DNA of 64,000 bases from Brachionus manjavacas (GCA_019054805.1 JAHQIY010000004.1:3472001-3536000); one strand, 5' to 3'; positions 34,210 to 48,245 are shown, counted from the stretch's first letter. Numbers and translations are program-made. The notes: a model not told the origin generated them from the letters alone.

Positions 34210-35610
34210 TCATACTACATCGTTGATACTTTCATTGTTAACTAAAATAATAGGCCTGTGTTTTAATAAAATTTGATTTTCAAATTTTACAATCGTATTT
34301 GCCTTTTCAGTTAATCTTGTCTCATCAGTTCGACTTTTGGTATCTCTGTTGATCTTTTTGCCCAAACAAGTCAGAACGCCGGTCACAAAATGACCAAGCA
34401 ATTTAACATACTCGCGCTTAAAATTTTCATTTAAAACTCCGTACAAAAACGGATTTGACACTGCTGAACTCATGCCTAACAGGATACAAATGGCATTTAT
34501 CATGTAATAAGTATGACTAGCTTTGATAAGATTATTTTTTGTATCGCTTAAAATGTTGAACAAATTGATAGGTAGCCAGGATGCAGCGAAAATGATGGCA
34601 ATAAACGCCAAAAGAATGTTCATTTTTAATCTACGGCTGTTTTCTTGCTTTTTAAGAGTGTTCTTGCGATCTAGGTTGTCATTTGCATTTAAGTTGATGG
34701 CTTGACTCCGGTTGAATTTGTTTACCAGACTATTTGACTCCGACTTGTCATCTTTTTTTTGCTTTGAAGGCTTCTGCTGGTGATGCTTCAATTTGTTTCT
34801 GTGGTTCCTCAGCTTCCACCAAATGCTGCCGTAGGCTATTCCGACAATAAGAAATGGTAGGGTGTATTGAATCATGAGAGAGGCGAAAGAGTAGATGAAG
34901 CGGGACTGCGGAAAAGGCGAGTGTTCAATACAGTGGTGAATATTTAGCTGTTCGAGCTGATTTTCGAACAAGTCATTTTTAGAATCAGTCCAGTTGATGG
35001 TAAAATTGAAGTTGAAGTCTCTGGGCTCCAGGGATATGAGTACATTGAAAAAGAACAAGGGCGATGAAAGGAGAAATGCGAAAACCCAGATAAAAGTCAA
35101 AATTGCAATCGGGCCATACGAATTGAGCACATTGTTCGATTGGCGCACTTTCATGGCACAAACAATGTTTACATACCTGTCCAACGCTATGGCTGTTATG
35201 CTCATGGTGCTCACGAAAACATTTGTCGCTTGAAAAAAAGGCGCAAATTTGCATAAAAATTCGCCAAATTCCCAAGTATGACGCAGGGTTTTGTACACAT
35301 TAAATGGTATGCTGAAAACACACAGGGTTAAGTCAGATATAGCGAGATTAAGTATGAACAAATTGTTTGGTGTCCGCATGTGCTTATTGATTAGCACGGT
35401 CCAAACAACTAAAAAATTGCCGAAAAAGCCGAGTATGATGACAGCTAGGAAAATTGTAGCAATAAATTTTTCTTCGCCCGCGGTCAATTTGCTATTTGAA
35501 TTGGACAAGTCTAAATCGGCTTTTTGGTCATTGACTGTATATGCTTCGTCCAATATAGCTGGAGTTAATGAGCTCAAAAAAGAAAAGTTTGATTCTTTTG
35601 GAAAAAGCAT
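34210..35610 (-). CDS. Rhodopsin-class GPCR, neuropeptide F/Y receptor-like
   Basis: Single exon, 466 residues, start ATG at 35608-35610. Extracellular N-terminus of about 48 residues with an NFS glycosylation site (N8). Seven hydrophobic segments; landmarks: GNFLVV with N65 in TM1; LNLAISDL with D93 in TM2; W113 in loop 1; C120 paired with C227 of loop 2; DRY at 144-146; FIWVF with W175 in TM4; QYTLPF with P252 in TM5; SWLP (344-347) replacing CWxP in TM6; NPFLY (386-390) in TM7. Loop 2 carries two more glycosylation sequons (NFT, NWT). Intracellular loop 3 is long and basic (about 266-328). The HTWEFG-LCK...Q-TNVFVSTMSITAIALDRY pattern around TM3 is that of NPY/NPF and related peptide receptors, which signal usually through Gi. 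The exact ligand is inference. Intact and probably functional. Confidence 0.93.
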   Translation of the reverse strand: MLFPKESNFSFLSSLTPAILDEAYTVNDQKADLDLSNSNSKLTAGEEKFIATIFLAVIILGFFGNFLVVWTVLINKHMRTPNNLFILNLAISDLTLCVFSIPFNVYKTLRHTWEFGEFLCKFAPFFQATNVFVSTMSITAIALDRYVNIVCAMKVRQSNNVLNSYGPIAILTFIWVFAFLLSSPLFFFNVLISLEPRDFNFNFTINWTDSKNDLFENQLEQLNIHHCIEHSPFPQSRFIYSFASLMIQYTLPFLIVGIAYGSIWWKLRNHRNKLKHHQQKPSKQKKDDKSESNSLVNKFNRSQAINLNANDNLDRKNTLKKQENSRRLKMNILLAFIAIIFAASWLPINLFNILSDTKNNLIKASHTYYMINAICILLGMSSAVSNPFLYGVLNENFKREYVKLLGHFVTGVLTCLGKKINRDTKSRTDETRLTEKANTIVKFENQILLKHRPIILVNNESINDVV

Positions 35611-38260
35611 TTTGATCACTTAGCAATAAACCATTCTTTAATGAAAGTTTTATTCTAGAACAATCTAAAATGTTGATTTAAATATAAAAAACATGCTTAA
35701 ATTTTTTATTTCCTTTGATTAAGACAACGATTAAAATTCTTATTTTAAGTTATAGAATTTTTTTTATTTTTAAATTAATTTCTCACTTAAAAAAATTTTA
35801 ATAAATTCAGTTAAAATATTTTTATCTGTTTATATATTTTCTTCTACCCAAACTCTGTCCCAAAGTCTACAAGCCTTTTGATTTAATCATTTAAAATTTT
35901 CATCAATATGAATAAATGTGAAAAAGACTTTTTATCTTATTTTTTAATGAGATAATTTTATTTAAAATTGTTTAAGTTTTTTTAAATAACTGATGAATTT
36001 TGAATTTAATGGAAAATTTAAATTCAAACTTGAAAATTTTAATATTTTGAATAAAATGATCTTTAAAGAAATGGTTTAAGCAATTTTTTGTTTATTGAAA
36101 AATTAACCTTTTAAATTGTTTATAAAAGAATAGGCTTTTTGTCAAATTCGGTTCAAAAGAACAGTAGAAGCCGAAAAAGATTAAATCGCGAAAATAACAA
36201 ACTAAAGTGTTATCATTAAATTTCTTTAAACTCAAATTTAATTATTCAGATACTTTGAATCATCAGACTTAAGCAACAGATAAAAAAAATGCTTGCTTAC
36301 TACCTGAAAAGAGTTCTAAGATTTTTTTCTTTTTAAAATTATTTTTGATTCACAAAATCAAAAGAAAATCCTTTAGAAAATTATGTTTAAACAAATAGAT
36401 TGAAAATCAAACGGAACTTGGAATTAATCTCATTTTGATTTTAATGTTAAGTGATAATTATATGTGATTTTAAAAAAACATTTTAATCAACCAGATGAAA
36501 AATTTAATTGAAATGGATTTTTTTTTAATTTTAATTTTTCTTAAAAAATCTCATTCAATTAAGAATAGATTTTATGACTAGCATTATTTTTCATATCGTT
36601 TTTACCCTAATTTTGAGGGAAAAAAAATTCAAATTTGTGTTAAGAAAAAATTATCAGCTTTAGTTGCGTTTGAAAATTGTTTAATTTTACGCAAATTAAA
36701 GTTAAAAAATTAAATTTACAGAAAATAAACTAAAATATTTTGATTTTTATAAACAAAAAACATTTTGAAATCAAATAAAAAAATAAATCTGATTTTTTTT
36801 ACAGTTTTTTCGACTTTATCAGTAGTGAATATTTTGTGAGTAATAGTAAGAAAATTATTTTCCTAAAAAAACATCACTTAGGGATTATTTCTGTGAACCA
36901 AAGATAGAAATTTCGACGAGCAGCATTTGAGTCAATGATTAATTAATGAAGATTTTTTTTATAAATTAAAAAAAAATAAATAAAATGATTTTTATTAACA
37001 CTAAAATTGATTAGTTTTTCGAAATAATTTTTTTCAAAGATGGCATCTGGTACATAATACTGTAAGTTCAAAAGGCTAAGCACCTCTTAAATATTTTTTG
37101 AAAATTTCAAATGAAAAAATTTAATGTTAAATTTTTCAGATAAATTTTCGTACAGTTTTAATTTATTTAACTTAAAAGCCCGGAGATTATTCTTGATCTC
37201 TCAAATATAATAATATAATAATCAGTATAGTATAGTATGTATGGATGAATTACGTACGAAATATTTAAAAAATTGGAAATTTTTTTTCAAAGGCTTGGAA
37301 AAATCATTCCAAAGTATTCAAAAAACTTTTACATAAAAAAAAATACCAAATAGAAAATTGACTTCAATTTTTCGAAAATAATCTCTTACAAATTGACTCA
37401 CTAAAGAAAACATTAAAGTTATCTACGACAACTTAAAAAATAATCTTGAAATGTCTGAATGATATGAAAATCTATCAATTTCCTAAAAACACTTTAGTCT
37501 CAAATCCTTGAAGTTTACTCTTGAAAGCAAGTGGTCTAGTTTTCAAAGCTATTAGGAGTGAAATTACTTAGATAATTGATGTTATTAGCATTGTTTGAAT
37601 TTTTTTCTCCTACTTTGTTTAAAATTAATTATTTTTTTGCTATTTTCGAATTAGAGTTTTTAATCGTGTAAATTAAAAACAAAATTTAGGAATATTTATC
37701 CTTTTATATAAATGTTGAATTAAAAATTTTTATAAAATTTGATCTTATCCATTTAAAATATCTTTTAAGCATGGGCGTTAAAAAAAAACCTGAAAATTTT
37801 TTGAAAAATTACTCTTAAATAAATTACATTTACACTCAATTAATTGAGATTAATTGTTTAAATAAAATAAAATTGCGATTATAAATAATTCAATGTATTT
37901 TATTATCTTGATTTTAAGATACTCGATTCATTAAAATTTAATCTCACCAAAAATTTATGTTTGAAAAGATTATAATTTGGCACAAGATTACATTCCAAAA
38001 ATGTTCCATGATTAACTCTATAGGCTTAAAGGTATCAAAAAAACTAACTTTAATGGATTACCAAACTGGATTTGACTAAAAGCTTTGATCATTTTCTCTA
38101 AAATGAAAAGTAATGTAATGTAATGAACTAGCACTTAATTGAGTCGAATAGCGAAAATATTTTTACTGCTTTTTCAAAAAACATCTTGTTTTTCTATTCA
38201 CGATGTTTTCTAAAAATCATAAATAAACTAATTTTGAAACAATTAAAAATTCTGTTTTGT
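35611..38260. other. Upstream of GPCR, gene desert
   Basis: AT-rich; would contain the GPCR promoter. No coding frame, RNA gene or clear repeat. A short ATAGT-type microsatellite-like run (AGTATAGTATAGTATG) lies near 37225-37245. Confidence 0.5.
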
Positions 38261-38930
38261 CTAAAAAGCACTTAAGCATTTTATTGTTATGCTTAATAAT
38301 ACTTGATCGTCTGAATGCTCGTTGAAAATTTTCCCTATGGAAATAAATGAAATTGCATTCGAAATTTGGTTCAAAATAATGCGAATCTTCCTCCTCCTTA
38401 AAATTGTTTGTGTGATTTTATCAAAAATATTTAAAATGTAAAGTAATGCATTGTGGAACTGGTAAGCCAGAATTTGGACCTTAATGAAACTAGTTTGTTT
38501 AAGAAAAGGCAGAGATCGTGACATAACCATCACAAATGAATTTTTTAACTTATTTTTAATTTATTTCTTTTAATAAATTAATTAAAAGTAATCGAGTCAA
38601 AAAACGAAGACAGTGGAGTTTGAGTCCAAATAAAGGAATCTGTAATAAAATTGCTTTGAAAGTATGCTTTCCAGATTTGGTTTGACAAGTGGTACCTGGA
38701 CTGAAAAAAATCAATTAAGGATCTGACAAATTAATCCGTCATATTGAATATTTTTTAATAAATTAACTTCAAGGACTTCATGATCTTATTGCAGCGAGAC
38801 AATCGATTAAGAAAAATTCTAGACACAGTTTTTTTAAAGTTTAGGGTGGACTTAACAAAGATAGGAATGACTTTATTAAAATTTTTGAAATTTTTATTCA
38901 GTAATTTAATTTTCTTTATTGAATTTTAGA
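38261..38930. other. Two adjacent coding-like frames on opposite strands, unassigned
   Basis: 38261-38533 minus is open for 90 codons with mixed composition (RRRKIRIILNQISNAISF, HSDDQVLLSI). 38763-38930 plus is open for 55 codons (LLQRDNRLRKILDTVFLKFR). Neither resembles a family I know and neither joins to other exons. They may be relics or chance. Confidence 0.2.
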
Positions 38931-41900
38931 TTTAAATAAATTGCGCAATCAATTTAAATAATTCAACTGAGACCAAAAACTCATTTTAAACCCTCATTTG
39001 ATATCATTGGCATATTTTTGCCATCTTAAATTTTTTTACCTGAAAATAAAAAAGTACCATCTGACCAAAATAAAATGATTTAAATAATTTAATAATTATA
39101 GATTTTAAAAAATTAAATTTTTAGATTAATGTCAAAATGAGCATATGGTCTGTATCCACGCTTAGAAATAAAATCAAACGTCTTTAATAATTGTTACCAT
39201 TTGCTGTGATTTAAATTAATAGAGGCTCTGTAATAGAATATTTTTAAAATGAAATATAAACACTGATAATCGTTAATTGAAACGAAACACTAAATTTAAA
39301 TATTAAATTATTTTTTCTATCTTCGATTTAATTATGTAAAAATCATAAATTTTAAAATTCCATTTAGAATACTTAACAGTATGCTGCTGATAACAAACTA
39401 ATTAATTTTTGTAGTAATTCTAGCGGATGACTGCAAAAAAAATATACTCAATCATATCGAGGAAGCATTGCAATTCTCAATTAGGAAAAAATGATGCTGA
39501 TTGAAAACTTCTCTTTGAAAATTTTGTTATAAGGTGAGGATTATTCATCAGAACTTGGATTAAAATAATTAAATGATTCTTAATCCTCAGATGACTTGTA
39601 TGTCTTAGATTTTAAATAAAAAAAGAAAATCTGACATTGTCGAAAATAAGTCTAAACACAAAATAAAATTATTTATCTTTTTTTTTAAATTAATTAAATT
39701 ACTTAATTTAATTGAACTAAAATCTAATTTCATAATTGAGTTTATTGAACATTTTATGATCGATTTAAATTTAAAGAATTCAACTAAAAACGATTCTCAA
39801 GATTTTTCAGGATAATTAAATTGAATTTTGAGTATTATAAATTTTTCACTATTAGTTTACTTTCACTTTAATTAATTAAATATTTTAATGATTACTCAAA
39901 CTCAAGAACGTCAAACTGATTGAAATAAAAACCTTCTTAAATAAAAGACTTTTAATGATAAAGGATACCAGTAATCGACAAAATCAGAAAAAAGTCATTT
40001 AAAAGGTATGGAATTTGAATCATTTAAATGTTTTTAAATGCTTGAAATCAGGAACGTGCTTAACAAGAATCAAAATTGATTTTTTAGCAATTCTTTTTTA
40101 ATAAAAATGAAATTTTTTCCATTAAAAATTAAACGAGAAAAGATACAACTGTAGCAAATGGAACATTAAAACACTCAACTAAGCAAACATTTATTTTATA
40201 TTGAATAACTAAAATCAAATTAATTATTCATTAAATAAATCATTAGAAAAATTTCTATTGATAACTTTCCATCATTTTGAACTAATTATTTTTTTTTTAA
40301 ATGAAACAAGGCCAGTCAAAGGTTTATACGAATTCAAATGTAAAAAAGTCACTTGAAAAAACCATCTAATAAGTGGTTTAATATTTTATTTTTTAAATAG
40401 AAAATCTCTCAAGTGATACCATAATAAAAATTGAATTGTAAAGAAAAGACAATATCAAGTATAATTAGATTTTTTGATAAAAAAATTATTAATGCATTTA
40501 ATTACAAGATGAGCTAGATTTTGAAATGATTATTAAATTTTATATGAACAAAAAAGTTTTTGTATCAAATTCGCAAAAATTTAATGATAAAGGATAATGA
40601 TAATGAAAATTTAATGATAATTTAAAATTAAATTTAATGTAAATTGAATTTCTAGAACTATGTGATTGATGTTTATTTTTTTGATAAAAATTTATTTTAA
40701 TTAAATTGAATTTAATTTAAAAATAGTTAAAATAAAATGTACTCTATTAAATCCTTTTGAGACGAATAAATTTCCCAACATTGTGAAAACTAAATTAGTA
40801 ATAGATGTTTAAATAAAAAAGATTGAAAAAATTTGATAAATAATTTATTTGTATTTGCTAAAAATTAATATTGTAAAACGATTCAAAAAGTAAAAGTGGT
40901 TCTTTGAATAGGAAATTGAAGACTGCAATGAACTACATCAACATCATCTAAAGTTAAAGAAATTCTCAATAACCAAAAATTTATGAAAAAAGGTGGAGTG
41001 GAAGAATCAATAAAACACTGCAAAAATACTCGCCTGATATATCCTAAAAGAAACTGTATCTTCGAGCTCTTGACAAAGTGACTCTAAACATAAAGAAAAA
41101 AGCGAAAAAAAAATAATTTTTTCAAAATTTTTCTTTATAAACTTTTTAATTTTATAATTTTTGAAATTTAAAACGAGAAATAATCAAAAAATTAACATCA
41201 TGTGACTAACTTAATTAATTATTCAATCCACAATTGATAGTAAATTAAATTTGCTCTTAATTACTCTTTCTCTTCCATTTTTTCTTTTAAATTTTTAATT
41301 TAAAATCAGATACTCTTAAATATCGAAGGGTGGTGTTCATAGCTATATAGTGTTATATTTTATATTTCAAATATTTACGATTCAAATTTATCTAATTAAA
41401 TCTCTAAAAAAAATTATTTTTAGAAAATGGAAAAAATTTGATATTTTCTCGAAAAATATGGTTAAAAGTTTGTTTATTCACTACTATATATGCCATAAAT
41501 GTTCAAAAATTAATTTCAAAAGATTTAAAAATGCAAATTCAAAATTTAAATTTTGAAAAATAGGTTTCAAATTTAACAATTGGAAAGATAATCAGTTCTA
41601 AGATAAAAGAGATAACTAATGCATTAATTAAATAACCAAAATATCATTCTGAGAACCGAGTATTTTCTGTTCTCAATTTGTAGCTTTTCCTAAAGTTACT
41701 TTATTAATCATTCCAAATTTTTTTTTTGTTGAATTAAAAAAATTATATATTCGACAATAATTAGAAATTAAAAGTAACGTAAAAGTCGTAATTAGAAGGC
41801 CAGCAAAATCGAAAAAATTCCTAATCCATCAATATATCTTTAAGTAGTATTTTATTAAAAATTTATGTTGTTCGAACTGAATTTCTCAAAAAAATAAAAA

Positions 41901-43740
41901 AAATCTTTTTTATTAAATTTTATTAAGCGATTTTTGATTTTTTTTATCCTTGTATTTTAAATAATTAATTTCCCTGAAAAAAAAAATGATTATTTAGACA
42001 CTAAATGTGCCTAGATTTACTTTTAAACTTATAAAGAAAAAAAAATATTATCAAAATTTTTATTTTGTTCTACTATTAAGCTATTGCTAAAATTAGTCAT
42101 AAAATACTATAGAATGCCTTAGGTATTAACTGAAATAGAATATATTATCAATTTGGCACTTAATGATTTATAAGTGTTAAATTATCTAATATTTTGATAT
42201 TTGGTGAGCATTTAGACAAAAAAAAGGGTTTTCTTGATAATTCTTAGAGACTATCAAAAATATTGCCTTTAAATTGTAAAAAATCCAAATATTTTTAATT
42301 ACTCAAAAAAAAGTCAATCAAGTTAAAAAATATAGACTATAACAAGATTAGCAGAAATATTACTTTTTTCCATTATCACACCAATTAATAGAAAATTGTT
42401 TTATTCGATTTTTTGTTAAAATAGATTAGATTAGCCCCGAAAGTGGAAAATCATACAAAATTACAAAAGTAAACAAATGAAAAAATATTAAATAAAACTT
42501 TTCATATCGATTTTTTTCTGATAATTTTCTTTATTTTGACAATAAAAGTGTTTAGAATTCCTTAATATGTGTTTTCTTTTGAATAATTTATAGAAATAAA
42601 ATAAAAGATGCATTAAAAAGGGTGCGCTCAGACAAGACAAAATTTGAAGAATCATTATAGTCCTCATCTAATGCCTTTAACGTTTAATTTTCAAACAATG
42701 TTTGAATTCTAAAATTTAATTACATGAAGATCCCATATATTAAAAAACATTTTGATGTCCTCACAAGCTTTCAAACTTTAATTTAAAAAAAAAAAAAAAT
42801 TTAGTTTCCGGAAATAATATTTAATCAGCTTTTTTACCCTAAGCGTGTATGTTTTGACATAAATCAGTTGAGCAAAGGACAATACTCATCAATTTGGCAA
42901 GTTTTTCATCTTTTATAAATCACTTGGAAATTAGCATACAAAGTAAGAAAAAAAGCAGACTTCCATAAATGTGATAATAAACTTGATATTGTGTTGTAAA
43001 TTTTTAATTTTAAAGTTTTCCATGACATAAAAGTTCGATAAACGGGCTCATTAATAAATCTATTTTTTAATATAAAAATTGATTCAGAAATCAAGAAAGG
43101 AAAATATTGAATCAAAATGAAAGAAGCAACTTAAAGAGGATAAAGTAATAATTTATTACAGTTGAATCGATTTTTGTTTAATAATTATTTGATAAAAAAT
43201 TCTAGTGAAGATTTAAAAAAATCCTTAAACTAGAAAATTTTTAAATTCATTTGTTAGCAATGCTTTGAAGCTTAAATCCGATTAAATTTGAAACTAAAGA
43301 AAAACGGTTTAGATATTCATGAATATTAGCAAAAAAAAGCCATTTTTATTATTGTCATGGCAAAAATAGACCAAGATAAATTAAAAATAATTTCAAAACA
43401 AATAAAACAATATTTTATTTGAGCTCTTTTTCTAAACAAGTTGATCTAAACCATAATTTAATCGAGTTATTGCTGCAATTAATTTTTTTTTTTGGTTTTC
43501 ATTAAAAATTCAATTAAAAAAACAAATCAAATGATACACTAGGAATAGTCAAAAAATAATTTGTCAATGTAATTTTTCCTGAAACCGATTTTTGTTTGCT
43601 TTAGAAAATATCCTCGAAAAAAAATCAAAATTTTGAATTAAAATTAAATTTTTTAGAGCAAATAAATTCTAAAGATTTCTTAATTTGAAAGATCAATATT
43701 TTTGTGTAATATTTATAGATTCGATGATGTCATTTAGAAA
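38931..43740. other. Gene desert, nothing recognised
   Basis: Nearly 5 kb of AT-rich sequence. Open frames over 60 codons (41350-41556 plus, 42906-43115 minus) are dominated by I, K, F, N and show no family features. No RNA gene or transposon terminus identified. Confidence 0.5.
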
Positions 43741-43789
43741 TAGATAGAAGAAAAATAGAGAGCTGTTAAGTTTTAGGTTTTTGTTGCTA

Positions 43790-44165
43790 AAGCAAAGAGT
43801 GTCTTCGCTAGACTCAAATCAGTATAGAAGTCAACCATCTACAGTAAGGAAACAAAACTTAAACTATACAACAGTGTAGTAAAAGCAACACTGATGTACG
43901 GAAGTGAATGTTGGGGGATGTATTAATCTGACAAGAAAAGTCGAACACCTTCCACACTGGAAGCCTGCAGAGTATTCTCGAGATACACTGGCCTGAGACA
44001 TTGTCGAATGCTAACCTATACAGAAGAACAAATTTAGAGCCATTAAATTAATGTATTAAGAACAAAAGACTGCGATGGCTCGGGCATGTACTGAAAGAAA
44101 CAGATCGACTTGAGTTGAAATCAAAAGTAATGACTCTATGCCCCACAAGAAGTGAATAAGGAAAA
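43790..44165 (+). mobile_element. Decayed RTE-like LINE, RT C-terminus
   Basis: Frames read KLYNSVVKATLMYGSECWGM (about 43858-43920) and, near 44065-44105, NKRLRWLGHVLKETDRLE, the classic LYGSECW and RLRWLGHV blocks of RTE-like LINEs. The end (GAGTTGAAATCAAAAGTAAT, then CACAAGAAGTGAATA) matches 45640-45695. Indels and stops present. Confidence 0.85.
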
Positions 44166-44865
44166 AAAAATTCGTTAATATGAATCCTTATTTTTTTTTG
44201 AAAAAATTAGAAAATTAAGTTTTTTCTTAATACTGTAAAATTAAAAGAAAATTTTTAAAAAAATTTATTTCCTTTAAAATACGATTATCATGGATTATAA
44301 AATATTATGATCGAAAAATTAAATGATAATTTAGTTAACGCCAAAAGGAAGAGAGCATCGTTACTTTAAAAATATACTAAATTTTACGAAAAAAAAATTC
44401 TCTAGTTAGGATGGTCTTTCTATTAAATCTAAAATGATAGAATGAATTGTTAAATATTTCTTATTTTCTTCTCCTCTTTTGTGAATACTATAATTTTTTA
44501 AGGTAATTTAACAGAAATTTCGCTTGTCAAAACATCAGTAGAATGTTTTTTTTTATAAAAAACATCTGTTTGAGAAATTTCTTTTAATATAAAATCAAAG
44601 CCAGACCCAAATTAATCGATTTAAACAAATTAAATAGAATTATTTGAAGCAAATCTTAAAATTCGAAAATATAAATAATATTCACTCAATTCATTTTTAG
44701 TCACCTAAATATTATAAGATGCTAAATTTTGTTCATTTTACTTTATTTATAAAAAAAGAATAAAATAAAAAGTTTTCTTTCACAAAAGTTTAAGTTGCTG
44801 AGACTAATCGGTTCCTGGTACCGATGTTTTATTTTACTTTAATTAACTATAAAAATAAAACTAAA

Positions 44866-45559
44866 TTAATCGTTTTTTCCTTTTTTAAAATTTAAAAAAT
44901 ATTTATTTTTTCGTAACATTGCTAAAAAATATAGCATCTTGCTTAGATGTAGACTTGGAGAAATTTTTTTGATGCTTTTTAAAAATTTTAATTTTTTTGA
45001 CCGAAAATCGAAAGAACAATTAAATCTAAAGAAAAAATTAATTAAATTGCTTCCTTGATTAAAAAAGAAAAAGCAATATTTAAAATTAAAAGAAAACTGA
45101 CAGGCTCGGGTTGACTCAAAAATAATCAGAGGAAGAATCGAAAAAAAAAATATGGAAAGATGGAGCAAGCGGTCTGTTTCTTGATTCCAGTATCAACTGG
45201 ATTAAAAAGACAAAATCACTTTTACTTTGCAATGGAAAAAGTGTTCAGATTTTTTAAATTCACTAAATACATTCAAAATCAAATGAAGTCTTAAGGAACT
45301 AAATTTAGTCTATTGTTGTCGGATGAGGATTAAAAACATATAAAAAGGGAACCTAAAAAACAACGTATAAATATAAATCTGTCAAAAATATTTTTTTTAA
45401 ATGTTAATCAACGCATAAAAATATTTTTATTTCTTTAATGTGTAACTCTTTTGAGTAAAAAATATAAAATTTAAATCTAGAAGATGAAAAAAAGCCTAAA
45501 ACCTTAAAGAGTCAGCAATTAGTAAAATTTCATTGCTGTAAAACTCAGAAAAAAATTAA
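44866..45559. other. AT-rich spacer between two LINE fragments
   Basis: A 100-codon minus-strand frame (44866-45168) consists largely of F, K, L, S and N runs and has no domain; I treat it as chance. Nothing else seen. Confidence 0.45.
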
Positions 45560-45705
45560 CATGGAGGTCAACAATCACGAAAGAGCTCATCGAAAAGGGA
45601 ATGACATGGGGAGAAGCAAGGGTAAAGGCAAAAGATCGAATTGAGTTGAAATCAAAAGTAATGACTCTATGTCCCACAAGAAGTGAATATGGAGAAAAAA
45701 AAACT
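45560..45705 (+). mobile_element. RTE-like LINE, 3'-terminal coding fragment, frame intact
   Basis: One uninterrupted frame reads TWRSTITKELIEKGMTWGEA, then VKAKDRIELK and VMTLCPTRSEYGE, the last block of RTE-like ORF2 proteins. It overlaps in sequence with the ends of the 5470 and 43790 copies. No stop or shift within its length. Confidence 0.85.
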
Positions 45706-45899
45706 CAAAAATGATTTTAAATGAAAATAAAGTATGTTTTATTGAAATTATTGACTCAACATTTTTTGTGTTAAATTTTTACCTAAAACTTTACGACTTA
45801 ATTTTCAATATAAAAAATTAAACAATGCGATTTTCACATAAAATAAATTTATTTTAAGCGTTTTACATTATTTTAAATTAAAAGTTTTCTTTTTTATGC

Positions 45900-46310
45900 G
45901 TGAATCATATTTTATGTATTTTAATCCTCACCCATTGTTGACACGCTCGGCTTTTACTTATTTCAAACCATGCAACAGTTTAATTTCTTACTGTTATTTT
46001 CAAGTCACTTGATCAAAAACGTGAATTTGCTTTGATTTTCTTTTTTAAAAATATTAATTTGAGCTCAATTCTCCTAATAATTTGATTAATTTTGTTCTAG
46101 TAAAAATTTAATTTTAATGATCCGATATTTTACCGTATTTTTTGCTGAGAAAAGCATGCACCTTTACCTAAAGTGACATAGTAAATAGTGCATTTAATGT
46201 CAATGACTCTTCCCGTATTCAAAATATATAATTTTAATAGCGTGACGCATTTAATTCGTAATCTCGGCTCGAGTATAAGAGTGCGATAAAAAAAAAAAAA
46301 TTAAGCAAAA
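45900..46310 (+). repeat. Possible retroposed sequence with A-tail
   Basis: The sequence from about 46130 has more GC and CpG than its surroundings (TCTCGGCTCGAGTATAAGAG) and ends in a run of 13 A at about 46289-46301. This could be the 3' end of a SINE or other retrocopy; I see no tRNA-like A and B boxes. Confidence 0.25.
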
Positions 46311-48245
46311 ACTTTTCATGGTGAGGCTAATTTATTTAAATTTTTTAAAAATTACACAATTAGATTAATTTATTTTAATTTAATAAAAAATATGGCCTAA
46401 AAAACTGATATAATAAATTTGAAAATTATTAGAAGTTTAAATATAGGTGATCTATGGAGGCAGATTGAAATTTCAGATCAAATTTTAAGATCAAAATGAT
46501 CATTTTAAATTTTTAAGACCTAATTTATCTAATGATTTTGATGATTTTTAAAAATAACTACTAAACGTTACCAGGCATGTTATGTCTAATAATGGTTTAT
46601 AATCAAATTAACATCAAAATGATTGACCTTTAATTTGTTTTGAAAAAAACAATCAATAATTTAAATATTTCAGATTTTTAATTACAAGTTAATTCAGAAA
46701 TTCAAATTCATAATTTTTATATTCATTCATTCAAACTAAAATAATTTTATTATTCCACTTAAACATTAAATTTGTTGTCTTTAAAGTTTAAAGTAAATTA
46801 AAAAATTTAAATCTATCTAAGTTCAATAAAAAGAGTTATTTCATAATTTTATTTAAATAACTTGACATAGCATTTCAAATAATTGCTTAAGAAAAAAAAT
46901 TTTTTTATTAAAAAAGTATTAGATTTAAAATTTTCATCTTTTGATCTTGATCTTCAAAGTTCGAAATTTAGATGATATTTTTGAGTTTTAAAATAATATA
47001 GCAGTTATTATTTAAATAATATCCTAGTACACTTTTGCTTTCTAAGATATAGTTTTATTTAATAAAAAAATCATTTGAAAATAGAAAATAAGATAAATTA
47101 ATGGAATGGAACAAATTGGAATAATTTCTTCAGAAATGGAAAAATTAAATCTCGTTAGAAAATTTATGATGTCCGGTCTTTCTGCAAAATAGCGATTAAT
47201 AATCAGATTAGAAATTTAAAACTATTTTTTTCTGGATGAACTAAAAATTAAATGTTCGATTTAGTAAAAATTCTTTCAATTAAAATTTTCAAAAGGATCA
47301 CGATTTTATTTAAAATTCATGTCGATTGCACAGAAAAATATCGTAAAGCTTGGCATAATATTGATCATCTAAAATTATAAATAAGTCTTTTTTTTTAAAA
47401 TTTTTTGCTAAAATCTTTTTTAAAATATTAAATAAAAATTTTTGAACATATTTTGATATTAATTTTTTATTTAACAAAGATTTTCCAATGAGATGCCCTC
47501 TTTTTGTTTTAGATAATACATAAACTTACGAAGACTAAGATCAAAAAATGATCTTGAATTAAAAAATTCGATCTAAATATTTTTTGTTTTTTAACTGAAA
47601 AAATTATTACTTTTTCCTAGCCTCCTCTTTTAGTTAAAAAAATGAAATTTAAGTTTGAAGTTGCAAAAATGTTGTTTTGTTTGAAATTTTTCTAAAACCC
47701 AAAAAATTGAAATAAAAATAAGCTTATTTCAAAATTAAATTTTAAATTAAGTCTAAAAGATATCATGTTCATACCAAAAAACAAATTAAAATATTTTGAT
47801 CAGAGTTAAAAATTTTAATTTAATTTAATTATTTTTCAGATAAAATAATTTAAATAAGCATAAGTAATAAAAACCCTATCAATTGTAATTTTGACAATTC
47901 GAAGCCATGAATTGACGTAAAACAATCGTATTTCGTCTTGATTATTTATATTTTTTTAACGTGCATGTTTTCATATAGCTCGTGACAACTTGCTGACGTG
48001 CAAATAAAATATTTTCTATCGTGTAAAATTTTTTTCGAAATTTAAATTATTTCATTAATTACGCCAGAATATGTAACGTTTTTGAAAAAAAATCGAAATA
48101 TAAATCTATGGTTTTTTCAAAAAATCACAAATGTTAAGGTTAAATTAAATAATTTTTTACACTATTACAAATAAATGCATAATTTGTTGATTTAAACATT
48201 CAATTCGAAAAAGCAAAAATAAAGGTGTAAAATATTTATAATAGT
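46311..48245. other. Gene desert, nothing recognised
   Basis: AT-rich sequence without a supported feature. Confidence 0.5.

Noticed and set aside
34523..35623. Plus- and minus-strand frames overlapping the GPCR
   Set aside because: Antisense and off-frame shadows of the 466-residue receptor frame, which carries all class A landmarks.
44866..45168. 100-codon minus-strand frame
   Set aside because: Composition is dominated by F, K, S, L and N runs that follow from AT-rich DNA; no domain, splice partners or homology pattern.
45900..46310. SINE
   Set aside because: An A-tail is present, but no RNA polymerase III A/B boxes are recognisable; kept only as a weak repeat call.
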